A DNA stretch of 64,000 nt from Hyphomicrobiaceae bacterium (GCA_020638095.1 JACKJF010000005.1:124001-188000); one strand, 5' to 3'. Shown: positions 16,019-25,112, counted from the stretch's first letter. Numbers and translations are program-made. The notes: generated by a model from the sequence alone, not told the origin.

Positions 16019-18199
16019 ATGGCGAACTACCAGGAGTTGTTGAGCAAAGCGATTTCGGCTTTGCCCGAAAACAATGGTGCTGCGCGGCGCGAGGTTTACG
16101 AACGGGCGCGCAAGGCACTCGTGACCCAGCTCAGGGGTTTGACTCCGCCTTTGCCGGCCCGGGAAATCACCCAGCACCGGCTGGAACTCGAAGATTGCAT
16201 CCGTCAGGTCGAACAGCGGGCGACCGAGAACATTCTCGGCGGATTCCGCCAGCTTGACGACGAACCCCCGATGTCTTCCGCGCCCCAGGCGCCGCAGGTC
16301 AGGCCGCGCGGGGCGGACGGGATCAGCGAAATGACGCCGGTCCAGATGGCCGAGCCCGCACCGGAGCCGGAGCCGGTCGAGGAGCCGGAACCGATCGAGG
16401 ATTTGCCCGACGACGTGGCTGCGGAAGAGCCCGAGCCGATGCCGGAGCCTGAGCCGGCCCCGGCCGTTGCCAAGGCACCGGTCCAGCCAAGCGCGCCGAA
16501 GGCCCAGCCGAGCGGTCCCGCTTATGACGAACAGGCCGGAGCGATCGACGCAATCATTGCGCGGGCTGATACCAACCGGCGGAATGATCCGCCGGTCCCG
16601 GCCGATGGCCGTTACAGCGGCATGGGCCGTCCCGGATTGCCGCGCGCGGTCGCCGAGGCGCAGATGGCCCGCCCCGAAAGCGTCAGCCCGACGCCCGCAC
16701 CGCACGCTCATCACTTCGACAGCGAATCCGAAACCCTCGTCGACGATGGGACCGACGAAGCGGCCGAATTTGAAGACACTAGTGCGGCACCCGAGGTCGA
16801 GGAGGCGCCAGTGGCGGCGCCCAACCTCAATCTGCCGCCGGTCCCCGCTTCCGATCCCAGGATCAAGAAGCCGAGTGCCGAGGAATTGATCCGCAACGCG
16901 CAGGCTGGCGCCAATGGCGGAGCGAAACGGCCTGCGGCCGAGGGTGTTGTGGGAACAGCCATGTCGCAGGTGCGCGAGGTCGAACTCGACCAGTCGGTTT
17001 CCATCGACATGGACGATGAAGAGCGCGAAGCACAGTCGGTTGTCGATCGTGCCATCCAGATTCTCGATCGCGAGGCACGCGGCGAACAGGACGAAGACCG
17101 GACCGACGACGACGAACCGATGGTCGAACACGATGACGACCTGCCGTTGACGGCGGAGCGCGAAGTCAAGGGCGGCAAAGGCCGTGCCGCGAGCCGGGCC
17201 GCGCTGGCGGGCGATGACGATGTACTTTCGAGCGATGACGAAGAGGGCGGCGGGAACGCGCTGACCATTTTCCTCGTGATTGCCGTGGTGCTACTGCTCC
17301 TGGTTGGCGGCGGCACGTTCTGGGCCTGGCGGGAAGGCTATATTCCGCTCGATGATATTTTTGGTGGCAAGAATCAGGCGGTCGCGACGGCCGATGCGAA
17401 CAATGCGGCGGCGCCGGCCGACAATGAGGCGGGACCCGGCAATACCGCGACCAATACGAACGCCGTTCAACCAGCCGACCAGGCCAATGCGGTGACCGAC
17501 GAAACCACGCCCGCGGAAGACCGGCTGGTGAGCGAACAGACGTCAGCGGCGACCGACCAGACGAACGGGGGCGAGGACCGGCTGGTTTCGACCGACGAGC
17601 GGGCGGCCGATCCGGCGATCGACAGCACCACAGCCGATGCGACCAGCACCGGAGCGCAGTCGCTGCTGCTCGAGGCCTCCTCGACCGGCCAGACCGGGGC
17701 GGTGCCCTATTCGGGCACGGTGAGTTGGGAGCGTGGCGTTGATGAACTTGGCGCACCGACCCTGATCGGCAAGGCGACGATTCCGGCCCGCAATCTCAGC
17801 GTTCAGGTGCTCATCCGCCGCAATGCCGATCCGACCCTGCCCGCAAGCCATCTGTTCGAAATCGAATTCAAGACATCCGACACGTTTGTTGGCGGCTCGA
17901 TCGCAAGCTTTGGCGGCATTCTCTTCAAGAATGAGGAACTTGTGCCGGGCAAGGCGCTTGTGGGAGCGCCGGCACGGATTTTCGAGAACATGTTCCTTTT
18001 TGCGCTCAGTTCCTCGGATCAGGACGTCAAGAACAACGTGCCCCTGATGCGCGACGACAAGTGGATGGATCTGGCGCTCATCTATGGTACGGGCCGGCAG
18101 GCGATCGTGACGCTTGAAAAGGACGATGCGGCACAGCAGCTCTTCAACGACGTGTTTGCCGCCTGGGACGCCGCAGCGGCGCAACAGAGTTCGAACTAG
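16019..18199 (+). CDS. Large single-pass membrane protein of unknown function
   Basis: A 726-residue protein. Residues 1-75 form a helical, charged domain (YQELLSKAISALPENNGAARREVYERARKAL..QL..). A long Pro/Glu/Ala-rich disordered region with PEPEPVEEPEP-type repeats and acidic clusters follows. One membrane helix lies near 415-436 (LTIFLVIAVVLLLLVGGGTFW), then an Asn/Ala/Thr-rich linker and a folded C-terminal domain from about 545 (SGTVSWERGVDELGAPTLIGKATIP..FEIEFKTSD..) placed outside the membrane. I recognise no named family, although similar proteins follow purA in related genomes as far as I recall. Its stop shares CTAG with thiQ. Confidence 0.8.
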   Translation: MANYQELLSKAISALPENNGAARREVYERARKALVTQLRGLTPPLPAREITQHRLELEDCIRQVEQRATENILGGFRQLDDEPPMSSAPQAPQVRPRGADGISEMTPVQMAEPAPEPEPVEEPEPIEDLPDDVAAEEPEPMPEPEPAPAVAKAPVQPSAPKAQPSGPAYDEQAGAIDAIIARADTNRRNDPPVPADGRYSGMGRPGLPRAVAEAQMARPESVSPTPAPHAHHFDSESETLVDDGTDEAAEFEDTSAAPEVEEAPVAAPNLNLPPVPASDPRIKKPSAEELIRNAQAGANGGAKRPAAEGVVGTAMSQVREVELDQSVSIDMDDEEREAQSVVDRAIQILDREARGEQDEDRTDDDEPMVEHDDDLPLTAEREVKGGKGRAASRAALAGDDDVLSSDDEEGGGNALTIFLVIAVVLLLLVGGGTFWAWREGYIPLDDIFGGKNQAVATADANNAAAPADNEAGPGNTATNTNAVQPADQANAVTDETTPAEDRLVSEQTSAATDQTNGGEDRLVSTDERAADPAIDSTTADATSTGAQSLLLEASSTGQTGAVPYSGTVSWERGVDELGAPTLIGKATIPARNLSVQVLIRRNADPTLPASHLFEIEFKTSDTFVGGSIASFGGILFKNEELVPGKALVGAPARIFENMFLFALSSSDQDVKNNVPLMRDDKWMDLALIYGTGRQAIVTLEKDDAAQQLFNDVFAAWDAAAAQQSSN

Positions 18200-18831
18200 G
18201 CCAAAGGCCGGAGCGTTCCGTCCCGCATTTCGAAGCGCTGATCGGCAAAGCCGCCGTCAGCCGTTTCGAGATGACTGATCACGAGCGTGATCCAGTTCCT
18301 GTCGCGCGTCAGATTGTGGATCAGCGTGCGCATCTCGTCGGCAAGCGCCGGGTCGAGTGCGGCAAAAGGCTCGTCGAGAAGCAGGACCGGCCGGTCGCGC
18401 AGCAGTGTGCGGGCAAGGGCGACGCGCTGTTTCTGGCCACCCGATAGCCGGCTGGCGGCCTGGCCGGCGAAGCCGAGAAGACCCATTCGCCCAAGCGCAT
18501 CGTCTGCCAGTTTCCCAACTTCCTTTGCGCCGCGCCTCGCGCCGAGCGCGACGTTCTGACGGGCGGTCAGGTGGTCGAAGAGATTGTTCGACTGAAACAG
18601 GATCGACACGGGCCGGTCCGCCACCCGCATCGGCAAAAGCGATGTGCCCGACAGGCGAATATCGCCTGACATCGGCATTGCGAAACCGGCGATCAGATCG
18701 AAAAGGGTCGATTTACCGCTGCCTGACGGGCCGGAGATGATGCTGATCGTGCCCGGTCCGGCGGTCAGGGCATAGTGAAATGTCTCGGTTCCCTTGGGAT
18801 AGGTGAAACGGACCTGATCGACCTCAAGCAT
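18196..18831 (-). CDS. thiQ: Thiamine ABC transporter ATP-binding protein
   Basis: A 211-residue ABC ATPase that powers thiamine/TPP import. It has Walker A GPSGSGKST, the Q-loop FQSNNLF, signature LSGGQKQRVALAR, Walker B VLLLDEPFAALDP and the switch His in SHLE. Its short length and position as the last gene of a thiB-thiP-thiQ set behind a TPP riboswitch identify ThiQ among similar ATPases. The start overlaps the end of thiP by 8 bases. The stop is embedded in a CTAG shared with the convergent gene. Confidence 0.95.
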   Translation of the reverse strand: MLEVDQVRFTYPKGTETFHYALTAGPGTISIISGPSGSGKSTLFDLIAGFAMPMSGDIRLSGTSLLPMRVADRPVSILFQSNNLFDHLTARQNVALGARRGAKEVGKLADDALGRMGLLGFAGQAASRLSGGQKQRVALARTLLRDRPVLLLDEPFAALDPALADEMRTLIHNLTRDRNWITLVISHLETADGGFADQRFEMRDGTLRPLA

Positions 18832-20398
18832 TGCGATTTCTTCCCGCGACCAGTTTGGGCAACACCAGAAAAACCGCGAAGTTGATCACTAGCAGAATAG
18901 CGGTCATGGCGGCGGCATCATTGGTGCGATAGGCGCCGAGGGCGCGGTTGATCGCCCAGGGCAGGGTTGCGAGATGTTCGGTGCCGAACAGCGCAACGAT
19001 GCCGAGGTCGCCGAGCGAAAAGCAGAAGGCCATGGCGAGAACCGTTCCAATGGCAGTGCGGAGAAGCGGCCATTCGACGAGCCGCCAGCGGGTGAGTGCC
19101 GAAGGGGCGAGGCTTTCGAGCACCTTGCCGTAGCGGGATTCGATTGTGGCGGTGGCGGGGGCCAAGGCGGAGAGGGCGAAGGGCAGGGAAAGTAGAACGC
19201 TGCCGGTCACCAGCGCGAACGGGGCGGCATTTTCCGCAGCGAGCCCGAGACTGCGAACGATGAGAAAAAGCCCGAGCGAAATCACCACCGCCGGTGTCAG
19301 AAGATAGGCATAGGCCGGAAGCATCAATGCCGCGCGGCTCGTCTTGGAACGTGATGCAGCCGCGGCCCGGGCGAGCAGCAGGGCAATCAGCGTCGTCAAA
19401 CAGGCACTCAACGTGCCAACGCCAAGGCTGGTTATGAGCGCACGCCAGAATGAGTCCGACGCGAAGACATGCGAGAGACCACCATTTTCGAGGCCGCGAA
19501 ATAGGGGAGCGAGAAGCGGTGTGACGTAAAGGATCAGCCCCGCAAGAACGATCAGCATCGCGATGGCGCGCTCGGTTCCACCCGGCTTCCAGACATGCCT
19601 GCGGCCAGCAGACGTCTGTCCGAATTGCGGGGCGAGCAAAAGAATGGGGACGACGAGAGCCATGCACACGGCCATCTGGACGAGGGCCAGCCGCGCCGCG
19701 CCGCCGAGATCGAAGCTCTGGCGTACGGCGCCGTAAATGGCGACCTCAAAGGTCTGGTTGGCCGGGCCGCCACCAAGTAGCAGCACGACCGGGAAGCTGG
19801 TGAAGCAGAGAAGGAAGACGAGACCGATTGCGCCAGGCAGGGCGGGTGCCATGGCGGGCCAATCGAGTAGCCGGATGCGCGACAGGGGCTTCAGCCCGAG
19901 TGACTGGCCGAGCTTTTGCCGTTCGGGTGGAATGGCGTCGAGCCGGTCGACCAGGATGCGGGCAACGAGCGGCGCATCGAGAACCGCGTGCGCAAGGACT
20001 GTTCCGTGCAAGCCGAAAATCGATCCGGTCCACTTGCCGCCGAAAGCGGCGAACAGGTCGGCCACAATTCCAGCGCGGCCCCAGATCGCGAGGAGGCCGA
20101 TGCCGACCGCGATTGCCGGGGCGACGATGGCAGAGGAAAGGACGGAAATGACGAGGCTTCGTCCCGGAAAGTCCAGACGGTTGAGCGCGATGGCCATGGC
20201 AGTACCCGATGCGGTTGCCGCCAATGTCGAGAGAGACGCTTGCACCAGACTCATGCTCAGCAGGCTGGCCATGTCGATTTCGGGCGCGGCTTCATTGGCG
20301 GGCGCAGAAAAGAGGGCGACGAACAGGGCAATGATGAACAAAAGGATCGCCGTTCCAACGATCCAGCCCATGGCCTGCCTGTTGGAGATCGTCGCCAC
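18824..20398 (-). CDS. thiP: Thiamine ABC transporter permease
   Basis: A 524-residue inner-membrane permease with about 12 hydrophobic segments arranged as two fused binding-protein-dependent permease domains. Each half has a cytoplasmic coupling loop (GLKPLSRIRLLDWPAMAPALPGA and LAPSALTRWRLVEWPLLRTA). Two-domain permeases of this kind occur in thiamine and iron importers. The TPP riboswitch and neighbours decide for thiamine. It starts 9 bases after thiB and overlaps thiQ. Confidence 0.95.
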   Translation of the reverse strand: MATISNRQAMGWIVGTAILLFIIALFVALFSAPANEAAPEIDMASLLSMSLVQASLSTLAATASGTAMAIALNRLDFPGRSLVISVLSSAIVAPAIAVGIGLLAIWGRAGIVADLFAAFGGKWTGSIFGLHGTVLAHAVLDAPLVARILVDRLDAIPPERQKLGQSLGLKPLSRIRLLDWPAMAPALPGAIGLVFLLCFTSFPVVLLLGGGPANQTFEVAIYGAVRQSFDLGGAARLALVQMAVCMALVVPILLLAPQFGQTSAGRRHVWKPGGTERAIAMLIVLAGLILYVTPLLAPLFRGLENGGLSHVFASDSFWRALITSLGVGTLSACLTTLIALLLARAAAASRSKTSRAALMLPAYAYLLTPAVVISLGLFLIVRSLGLAAENAAPFALVTGSVLLSLPFALSALAPATATIESRYGKVLESLAPSALTRWRLVEWPLLRTAIGTVLAMAFCFSLGDLGIVALFGTEHLATLPWAINRALGAYRTNDAAAMTAILLVINFAVFLVLPKLVAGRNRNA

Positions 20399-20407
20399 GT
20401 TCCGGAA

Positions 20408-21397
20408 CTACCTGAACGCCGCCAGCATTTCGGCGATCCAGTTCGTCGCGTTGGCCGCCACCTGATCGTCGGGCAGGAGAAGGGTCTCGGCGGGCAGCGG
20501 GTCAAATCCTTCCGGAAGGTCGATCGGGAGCGCGGGATACATCCAGTTGGCCGTCGGGATGATCTTTTGTCCGGCCTCGGAGGTCAGATAGCTGAGAAAG
20601 GCGTTGGCGAGTTCGGCATGCGGGGACGATTTCAAGATCCCTGCAACTTCGATCTGGAGATAATTGCCTTCGTCAAACTGGGCTGCCGCGTAGGAATTGT
20701 CGCTTTCGGCGATGCGATGATAGGCGGGCGACGTCGTGTAGGAGAGCACCATGTCGGCTTCGCCCTGAAGGAAGAGATTGTAGGCGGTCGACCAGTCGGC
20801 TGTCATGGTGACCACATGCGGCGCAAGGCGCGACCAGGCCTCCCTGGCGCTGTCGCCAAAGACGGCCTTGACCCAAAACACCAGGCCAAGTCCCGGGGTT
20901 GCCGTGCGCGGGTCTTCGATGACGATCTTGAACGTGTCCGGCAGGTTCATCAGTTCGTCGAAATTCTTCGGTGGCTGAGGCAGGTCGGCCGTGCGGTAGA
21001 CGAAAGCGAAATAGCCATAGTCGAACGGCACGAAGTCGGGTGCGTTCCATCCACCGGGAACGGAGAGCTCTGAAGTATTGACCGAATGGTCGGTAAACAG
21101 CCCGGTTGCGCGGGCTTCCTCGACGGTTGCTGTGTCGAGACCAAGGACGATATCGGCCCGGGTCGTGCTGCCTTCGAGCTGAACCCGGCGCAGCGCGCCA
21201 ATGGAACTGTCGGCGGCGACGAATTCGAGGGTGCAGCCACAGGTCGCTTCGAAGCCTTGTTTCAGTAGCGGACCGGGTCCCCAGTCCGCGGCGAATGCGT
21301 CATAGGTGTAAACGGTGAGGGTGGGCTTGTCGCCCGCGTGGGCCGGCGCGGCCAGGGTGACGGCCGCAATGGCCAATGCTGCGAGAAGGCGCGACAT
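20408..21397 (-). CDS. thiB: Thiamine ABC transporter substrate-binding protein
   Basis: A periplasmic binding protein, 329 residues as precursor. Signal peptide MSRLLAALAIAAVTLAAPAHAG is followed by the ThiB start TLTVYTYDAFAADWGPGPLLKQGFE, a Cys pair (CGC) near residue 50 and the blocks ADIVLGLDTAT and VPFDYGYFAFVY. ATG 21397 has GGAG 8 bases upstream and begins the signal peptide; the longer frame to 21583 runs through the riboswitch and is not real. It is the first gene of the thiBPQ operon. Confidence 0.95.
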   Translation of the reverse strand: MSRLLAALAIAAVTLAAPAHAGDKPTLTVYTYDAFAADWGPGPLLKQGFEATCGCTLEFVAADSSIGALRRVQLEGSTTRADIVLGLDTATVEEARATGLFTDHSVNTSELSVPGGWNAPDFVPFDYGYFAFVYRTADLPQPPKNFDELMNLPDTFKIVIEDPRTATPGLGLVFWVKAVFGDSAREAWSRLAPHVVTMTADWSTAYNLFLQGEADMVLSYTTSPAYHRIAESDNSYAAAQFDEGNYLQIEVAGILKSSPHAELANAFLSYLTSEAGQKIIPTANWMYPALPIDLPEGFDPLPAETLLLPDDQVAANATNWIAEMLAAFR

Positions 21398-21461
21398 GTC
21401 GATCTCCGGTCGGTCATGTGCGCGGGGAAGAAATCGCAACTGCCTAAAGGGCGCTTGCCAT

Positions 21462-21546
21462 CTCGAACTTCCTCCGCCAGCATGATCTGGTTCAGGTTCA
21501 ATGGGTAAAGTCTCAGCTTCGCCTCGCGGCGAAACACCCCAGCGAG
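21462..21546 (-). promoter_or_regulatory. TPP riboswitch (THI element) upstream of thiBPQ
   Basis: On the minus strand the sequence reads GGGGTG, a variable stem closed by CGCCGCGAGGCG, then CTGAGA, ACCCATTGAACCTGA, CCAGATCATGCTGGCG and GGAGGAAG. These are the conserved blocks of the TPP riboswitch in the right order. It ends about 65 bases before the thiB start. TPP binding normally turns off expression, so the importer should be shut when thiamine is plentiful. Confidence 0.96.
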
Positions 21547-21577
21547 ATGGGCCGAGACTATAGGGAGCACGGCGGAA

Positions 21578-22270
21578 GTGCAATCGGGTTCGAAACGTGC
21601 GGCAGAGCCGGCGCTTTCATGCGACGGGCCACTTGTCATTGTCGGCGGTGCGGGGTTTGACCGGCGCGACCTGCTGATGCTTCAGGATGCCGAAGCGGTG
21701 ATTGTTGGAGCCGATGGCGGGGCCGATGCGGCGCGCGATGCGCAGGTTGTCCCCGTGGCGGTGATCGGCGACATGGATTCGCTCAAGCACGCGGATAGCT
21801 GGGAGGGGCGGACGCGGCTGATCCGCATCGCGGAGCAGGAAACGACCGATTTCGAAAAGTGCCTCTATTCGACATCGGCTCCCGTGACGGTCGCGCTCGG
21901 CGTGACGGGCCGCCGGTTCGATCATACGCTTGCGGCGCTCGATGCGGTGGCGCGCCACGGCAGCGACCGGCGGATCGTCCTCGTTGGCGAAGAGGATATC
22001 GCGATTTCCTTTTCCGGTCCGTTTGGCTTTTACGCCGAGGCGGGGGAGAGGATATCGGTCCATCCGCTGATGGCCGTCAGTTTTGCCCGCTCCGAAGGCC
22101 TCTACTATCCGCTCGACGGCCTGACCCTTGCGCCGGGCGTAAGGACGGGCACCTCGAACACCGCGCTTGGCGGTGATGTGTCCATCGTGCCGGAGCCCGG
22201 CGGAGGCGTGTGGCTGCTCATTGTCGACAAACGGCACTTGATGCGCTTTGTGACCGAGTTGGCGGGCTAG
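21578..22270 (+). CDS. thiN: Thiamine pyrophosphokinase
   Basis: Converts imported thiamine to thiamine pyrophosphate with ATP. The 230-residue protein shows the family motifs VGADGGAD, AVIGDMDS, ETTDFEKCL and GVTGRRFDHTLA, then the C-terminal TPK_B1-like binding domain with GTSNTALG. GTG 21578 is the likely start; upstream bases include GGGAG and GCGGAA. It is divergent from thiB across the riboswitch region, so import and activation of thiamine are encoded side by side. Confidence 0.93.
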   Translation: MQSGSKRAAEPALSCDGPLVIVGGAGFDRRDLLMLQDAEAVIVGADGGADAARDAQVVPVAVIGDMDSLKHADSWEGRTRLIRIAEQETTDFEKCLYSTSAPVTVALGVTGRRFDHTLAALDAVARHGSDRRIVLVGEEDIAISFSGPFGFYAEAGERISVHPLMAVSFARSEGLYYPLDGLTLAPGVRTGTSNTALGGDVSIVPEPGGGVWLLIVDKRHLMRFVTELAG

Positions 22271-22336
22271 CGACCCGGCGCGAAGCGGTTGATCTTTGAG
22301 GGCGCCTGGCCCAATCTTCGAAAAAAGGGGGCAACC

Positions 22337-22933
22337 ATGACCGATCTCGATCAAAACCAGCAGGCGATGAAACAGTCGATCCGCAATGGTGCGATGATAT
22401 TCGGCGTCATTGGCTTCGTTATTGTCGGACTGCTGGGCTACTGGCTCCTCGGCAGTCAGGGCGACATGGTGCGGATCGGCGGCGGGGCGGTCGCCGGCGC
22501 GCTCGCGGGATTTGGCCTCTTCCGCTGGAATTTCACCTCAAGGTCGAAAGGCGCCGCCTGCGCGAAGTGCGGGGCGGTCTATTCGATCTCACGTACCGGC
22601 CGACAGGACGTTCTGACCTCCAGCGAAAACAAGATGGATCGGGAGGCGCAACCGGACGGGTCGACCAAGGTGACCACCTATGTCGAGGAGATCTACGAGG
22701 TCACCGAGACCTTTACGTGCTCGTCGTGCGGAGATGTGACGACCAAGGTCTACAATTCCACGCGCCGCAAGGACGAGGAAGAACGGATCGAAGCGCCGCG
22801 TGGTCTTGGGCGGGTCGAGGGCCAGTCGGGTCAGGAAGGTGCAACCGGCGATGATGCCGGCGTCTCGGAAATCGAGACGCCTCCAGCACCGCCTCCGCCG
22901 CAGGGCGGAACGCCCGGCCGGTCACGCAGCTAG
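22337..22933 (+). CDS. Membrane protein with zinc-ribbon-like domain, unknown
   Basis: A 198-residue protein. Two hydrophobic helices lie at about residues 17-37 and 49-66, then a CxxC (CAKC, about 77-80) and a second CSSC about 55 residues later, separated by a charged region (EEIYEVTETFTC). The paired CxxC motifs suggest a zinc ribbon facing the cytosol. The C-terminal 50 residues are disordered and Pro-rich. I recognise no named family. AAGGGGGCAACC precedes the ATG at 22337; the open extension to 22289 lacks support. Confidence 0.75.
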   Translation: MTDLDQNQQAMKQSIRNGAMIFGVIGFVIVGLLGYWLLGSQGDMVRIGGGAVAGALAGFGLFRWNFTSRSKGAACAKCGAVYSISRTGRQDVLTSSENKMDREAQPDGSTKVTTYVEEIYEVTETFTCSSCGDVTTKVYNSTRRKDEEERIEAPRGLGRVEGQSGQEGATGDDAGVSEIETPPAPPPPQGGTPGRSRS

Positions 22934-22951
22934 GTCCCGGCCGGTCGCGGT

Positions 22952-23749
22952 CTAGACGGCGACGCTGAGTTCCTGACCGGTTTCGAGATAGGTCTTGAGA
23001 CCCGACAGAACGATGGGCCAGCCCATACCGGTGTTGCGGAATGTCAGGTTTTCGGCCCCGAATCCGTCGTGGATCATGGTCACGCGGCAGGCGTCACCCA
23101 TGGGTTCGATCTCGAAGGTGACGAGGCTTTCTGGGTCGCGACTGCCGTCGTCGTTGCGATCACCCGTGAACGTATAGGCAAACTTCCGCGGCGGATCGAA
23201 CGCGGTCACGCGGCCCGATACCTTGGCCTCTCCATCCTTTGTCGACAGGGCGATGTGCGAGCCGACATCGAGTTTGTCCGAGATTTTCAGACCGAAGAAA
23301 TAGTGCACGGTCTCGTTGGGTGAGGTAAGCGCGGTCCAGAGGCGCTCGGGCGAGGTCTTGATGATGGTGACCATCTGATGGCGGGGTGCTGGCATTGTGG
23401 TGTCCTTGGTTTCCAATTGCGACTTCAGGGCAACCAGACCCCGCGCATAGGGCGCGGCGAGGCGCGAAACAAAGTGGTCGGCGACCGATTGAAACGCGAC
23501 CGGGTTCAAATAGTGGTAGCGGAACCGGCCCGATTTTCGCGTGGAAATAACCTCTGCGTCCTCGAGCACTTTCAGGTGCTTCATGACCCCGAAACGCGAC
23601 AGGTGCGGGAACAGCGCCTGAAGTTCGCCGAGGGTCTGACCGTCCCGGTCCCGCAGCGCCTCGACGGCTGCGAGCCGCGTAGGATCGGCAAGGGCGGCAA
23701 AGATCTTTTCCACGGCATGACGATATGTTACTATTTGGTCACCTGTCAA
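22952..23749 (-). CDS. ArsR-type HTH fused to SRPBCC (AHSA1) domain
   Basis: A 265-residue fusion. Residues 8-95 form an ArsR winged helix (EKIFAALADPTRLAAVEAL, then FPHLSRFGVMKHLKVLEDAEVI..RKSGRFRYHYLN). Residues 115-260 form an AHSA1/START-like ligand pocket (TIIKTSPERLWTALTSPNETVHYFFG, ESLVTFEIEPMG). Such fusions suggest a regulator that senses a small hydrophobic ligand; the ligand is unknown. No metal-binding Cys motif of classical ArsR proteins is present. The start is uncertain: TTG 23749 gives the longest form, GTG 23713 gives a start typical for ArsR. It is divergent from the SRPBCC gene with almost no spacer. Confidence 0.85.
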   Translation of the reverse strand: MTGDQIVTYRHAVEKIFAALADPTRLAAVEALRDRDGQTLGELQALFPHLSRFGVMKHLKVLEDAEVISTRKSGRFRYHYLNPVAFQSVADHFVSRLAAPYARGLVALKSQLETKDTTMPAPRHQMVTIIKTSPERLWTALTSPNETVHYFFGLKISDKLDVGSHIALSTKDGEAKVSGRVTAFDPPRKFAYTFTGDRNDDGSRDPESLVTFEIEPMGDACRVTMIHDGFGAENLTFRNTGMGWPIVLSGLKTYLETGQELSVAV

Positions 23750-23763
23750 TGGAGCAACACCAG

Positions 23764-24207
23764 ATGAGGGTCGACGTCGAAAATGCCATTGTGATCAACC
23801 GGCCGATGGCCAAGGTGGCGGCCTATGCCGTCGACCCGGACAATGCACCGGAATGGTACAAGAACATCAGGTCGGTGGAATGGAAAAGTGCCCCGCCGCT
23901 GGCGGTCGGGTCGCGCCTGGCGTTCGTCGCGCAATTTCTCGGGCAGCGGCTGGCCTACACATACGAAGTGACGGATTTCAAGTCTGATCTATTCGTCATG
24001 CGGACGGCGGAAGGGCCATTCCCGATGGAAACGCGCTACGCGTTCCGGGACCTTGGCGGGGGACACACGGAAATGGTGCTCGGCAATCGCGGCGATGTCA
24101 GTGGCTTCGCCGCGCTTACCGCTCCTCTGATGATCGCGCAGATGAACAAGGCCAACCAGGCCGATCTGCGGTCAATCAAGGCGATACTGGAAAGCCGAGT
24201 GGCCTGA
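23764..24207 (+). CDS. SRPBCC (polyketide cyclase/START-like) family protein
   Basis: A 147-residue protein with the START-like fold signature: VENAIVINRPMAKVAAYAVDPDNAPEWYKNIRSVEW, the basic strand GSRLAFVAQFLGQRLAYTYEV and a long C-terminal helix (NKANQADLRSIKAIL). These proteins bind lipids or other hydrophobic molecules. ATG 23764 with GGAG nine bases upstream is preferred; ATG 23749 is also in frame. Its position back-to-back with an ArsR-AHSA1 fusion suggests a regulatory link, which is inference. It converges with rpoH. Confidence 0.85.
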   Translation: MRVDVENAIVINRPMAKVAAYAVDPDNAPEWYKNIRSVEWKSAPPLAVGSRLAFVAQFLGQRLAYTYEVTDFKSDLFVMRTAEGPFPMETRYAFRDLGGGHTEMVLGNRGDVSGFAALTAPLMIAQMNKANQADLRSIKAILESRVA

Positions 24208-24212
24208 ATCGG

Positions 24213-25112
24213 TCAGGCGTCCTCGTAATCGAGATGTCGCACCGAGCCGGCGGCGAGCGCGCGCATCTTTTCCTGAACCTTTTCGAAGGCCCGGACTTCG
24301 ATCTGGCGGATGCGCTCTCGCGAGACGCCATATTGCTGGGCCAGATCTTCTAGGGTCGTGGGGTTTTCCTCGAGACGCCGGGCAAGGAAGATCGCCTTTT
24401 CGCGTTCGTTGAGAACGTCAAGGGCCTTGGTCAGCATGGCCATGCGCTCGGCATACTCTTCGCTTTCACCCAGGGTTTCTTCCTGGTCCGGTGTGTCGTC
24501 GACCAGCCAATCCTGCCATTCAGAACTGCCTTCATCGGCGCGCATCGGCGCATTGAGCGAGGCATCGCCGCTCAGCCGTTCGTTCATCGAAACGACATCG
24601 GCTTCGCTCACGTGCAGCGTCTTGGCGATCTGCTTGACCTGATCGGGGTGGAGCGCACCGTCGTCGAGCGCCGCGATCTGGCCCTTGACCTTGCGGAGAT
24701 TGAAGAAGAGCCGCTTCTGGGCGGCGGTCGTGCCAATCTTGACCAGAGACCAGGAGCGCAGGACATATTCCTGGATCGAGGCGCGTATCCACCACATGGC
24801 GTAGGTCGCGAGCCGGAATCCCTTGTCGGGGTCGAAACGCTTGACCGCATGCATGAGGCCAACATTGCCCTCGGAAATGACTTCGGAAATGGGCAGGCCA
24901 TAGCCGCGATAGCCCATGGCGATCTTGGCCACGAGCCGGAGGTGCGACGTGATCATCTTCTGCGCGGCTTCGGCGTCGCCATGCTCGTGATAGCGCTTGG
25001 CGAGCATGAATTCCTCGTCCGGTTCCAGCATCGGGAACTTGCGGATTTCCTGCAGATAGCGCGACAGGCCATTGTCGCTCGTCAGCATGGGTAGGTTGGA
25101 TTGCTGCGCCAT
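24213..25112 (-). CDS. rpoH: RNA polymerase sigma-32 factor (heat shock)
   Basis: A 299-residue sigma factor of the RpoH group, directing heat-shock and envelope stress promoters. It has region 2 (HLRLVAKIAMGYRGYGLPISEVISEGNVGLMHAVKRFDPDKGFRLATYAMWWIRASIQEYVLRSWSLVKIGTT) and the RpoH box with AAQKRLFFNLR just after it. Region 4 ends LAQQYGVSRERIRQIEVRAFEKV. Length and RpoH box separate it from RpoD. It lies directly downstream of rluD on the same strand, a neighbourhood common in Rhizobiales. GAAAGG precedes the ATG. Confidence 0.97.
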   Translation of the reverse strand: MAQQSNLPMLTSDNGLSRYLQEIRKFPMLEPDEEFMLAKRYHEHGDAEAAQKMITSHLRLVAKIAMGYRGYGLPISEVISEGNVGLMHAVKRFDPDKGFRLATYAMWWIRASIQEYVLRSWSLVKIGTTAAQKRLFFNLRKVKGQIAALDDGALHPDQVKQIAKTLHVSEADVVSMNERLSGDASLNAPMRADEGSSEWQDWLVDDTPDQEETLGESEEYAERMAMLTKALDVLNEREKAIFLARRLEENPTTLEDLAQQYGVSRERIRQIEVRAFEKVQEKMRALAAGSVRHLDYEDA

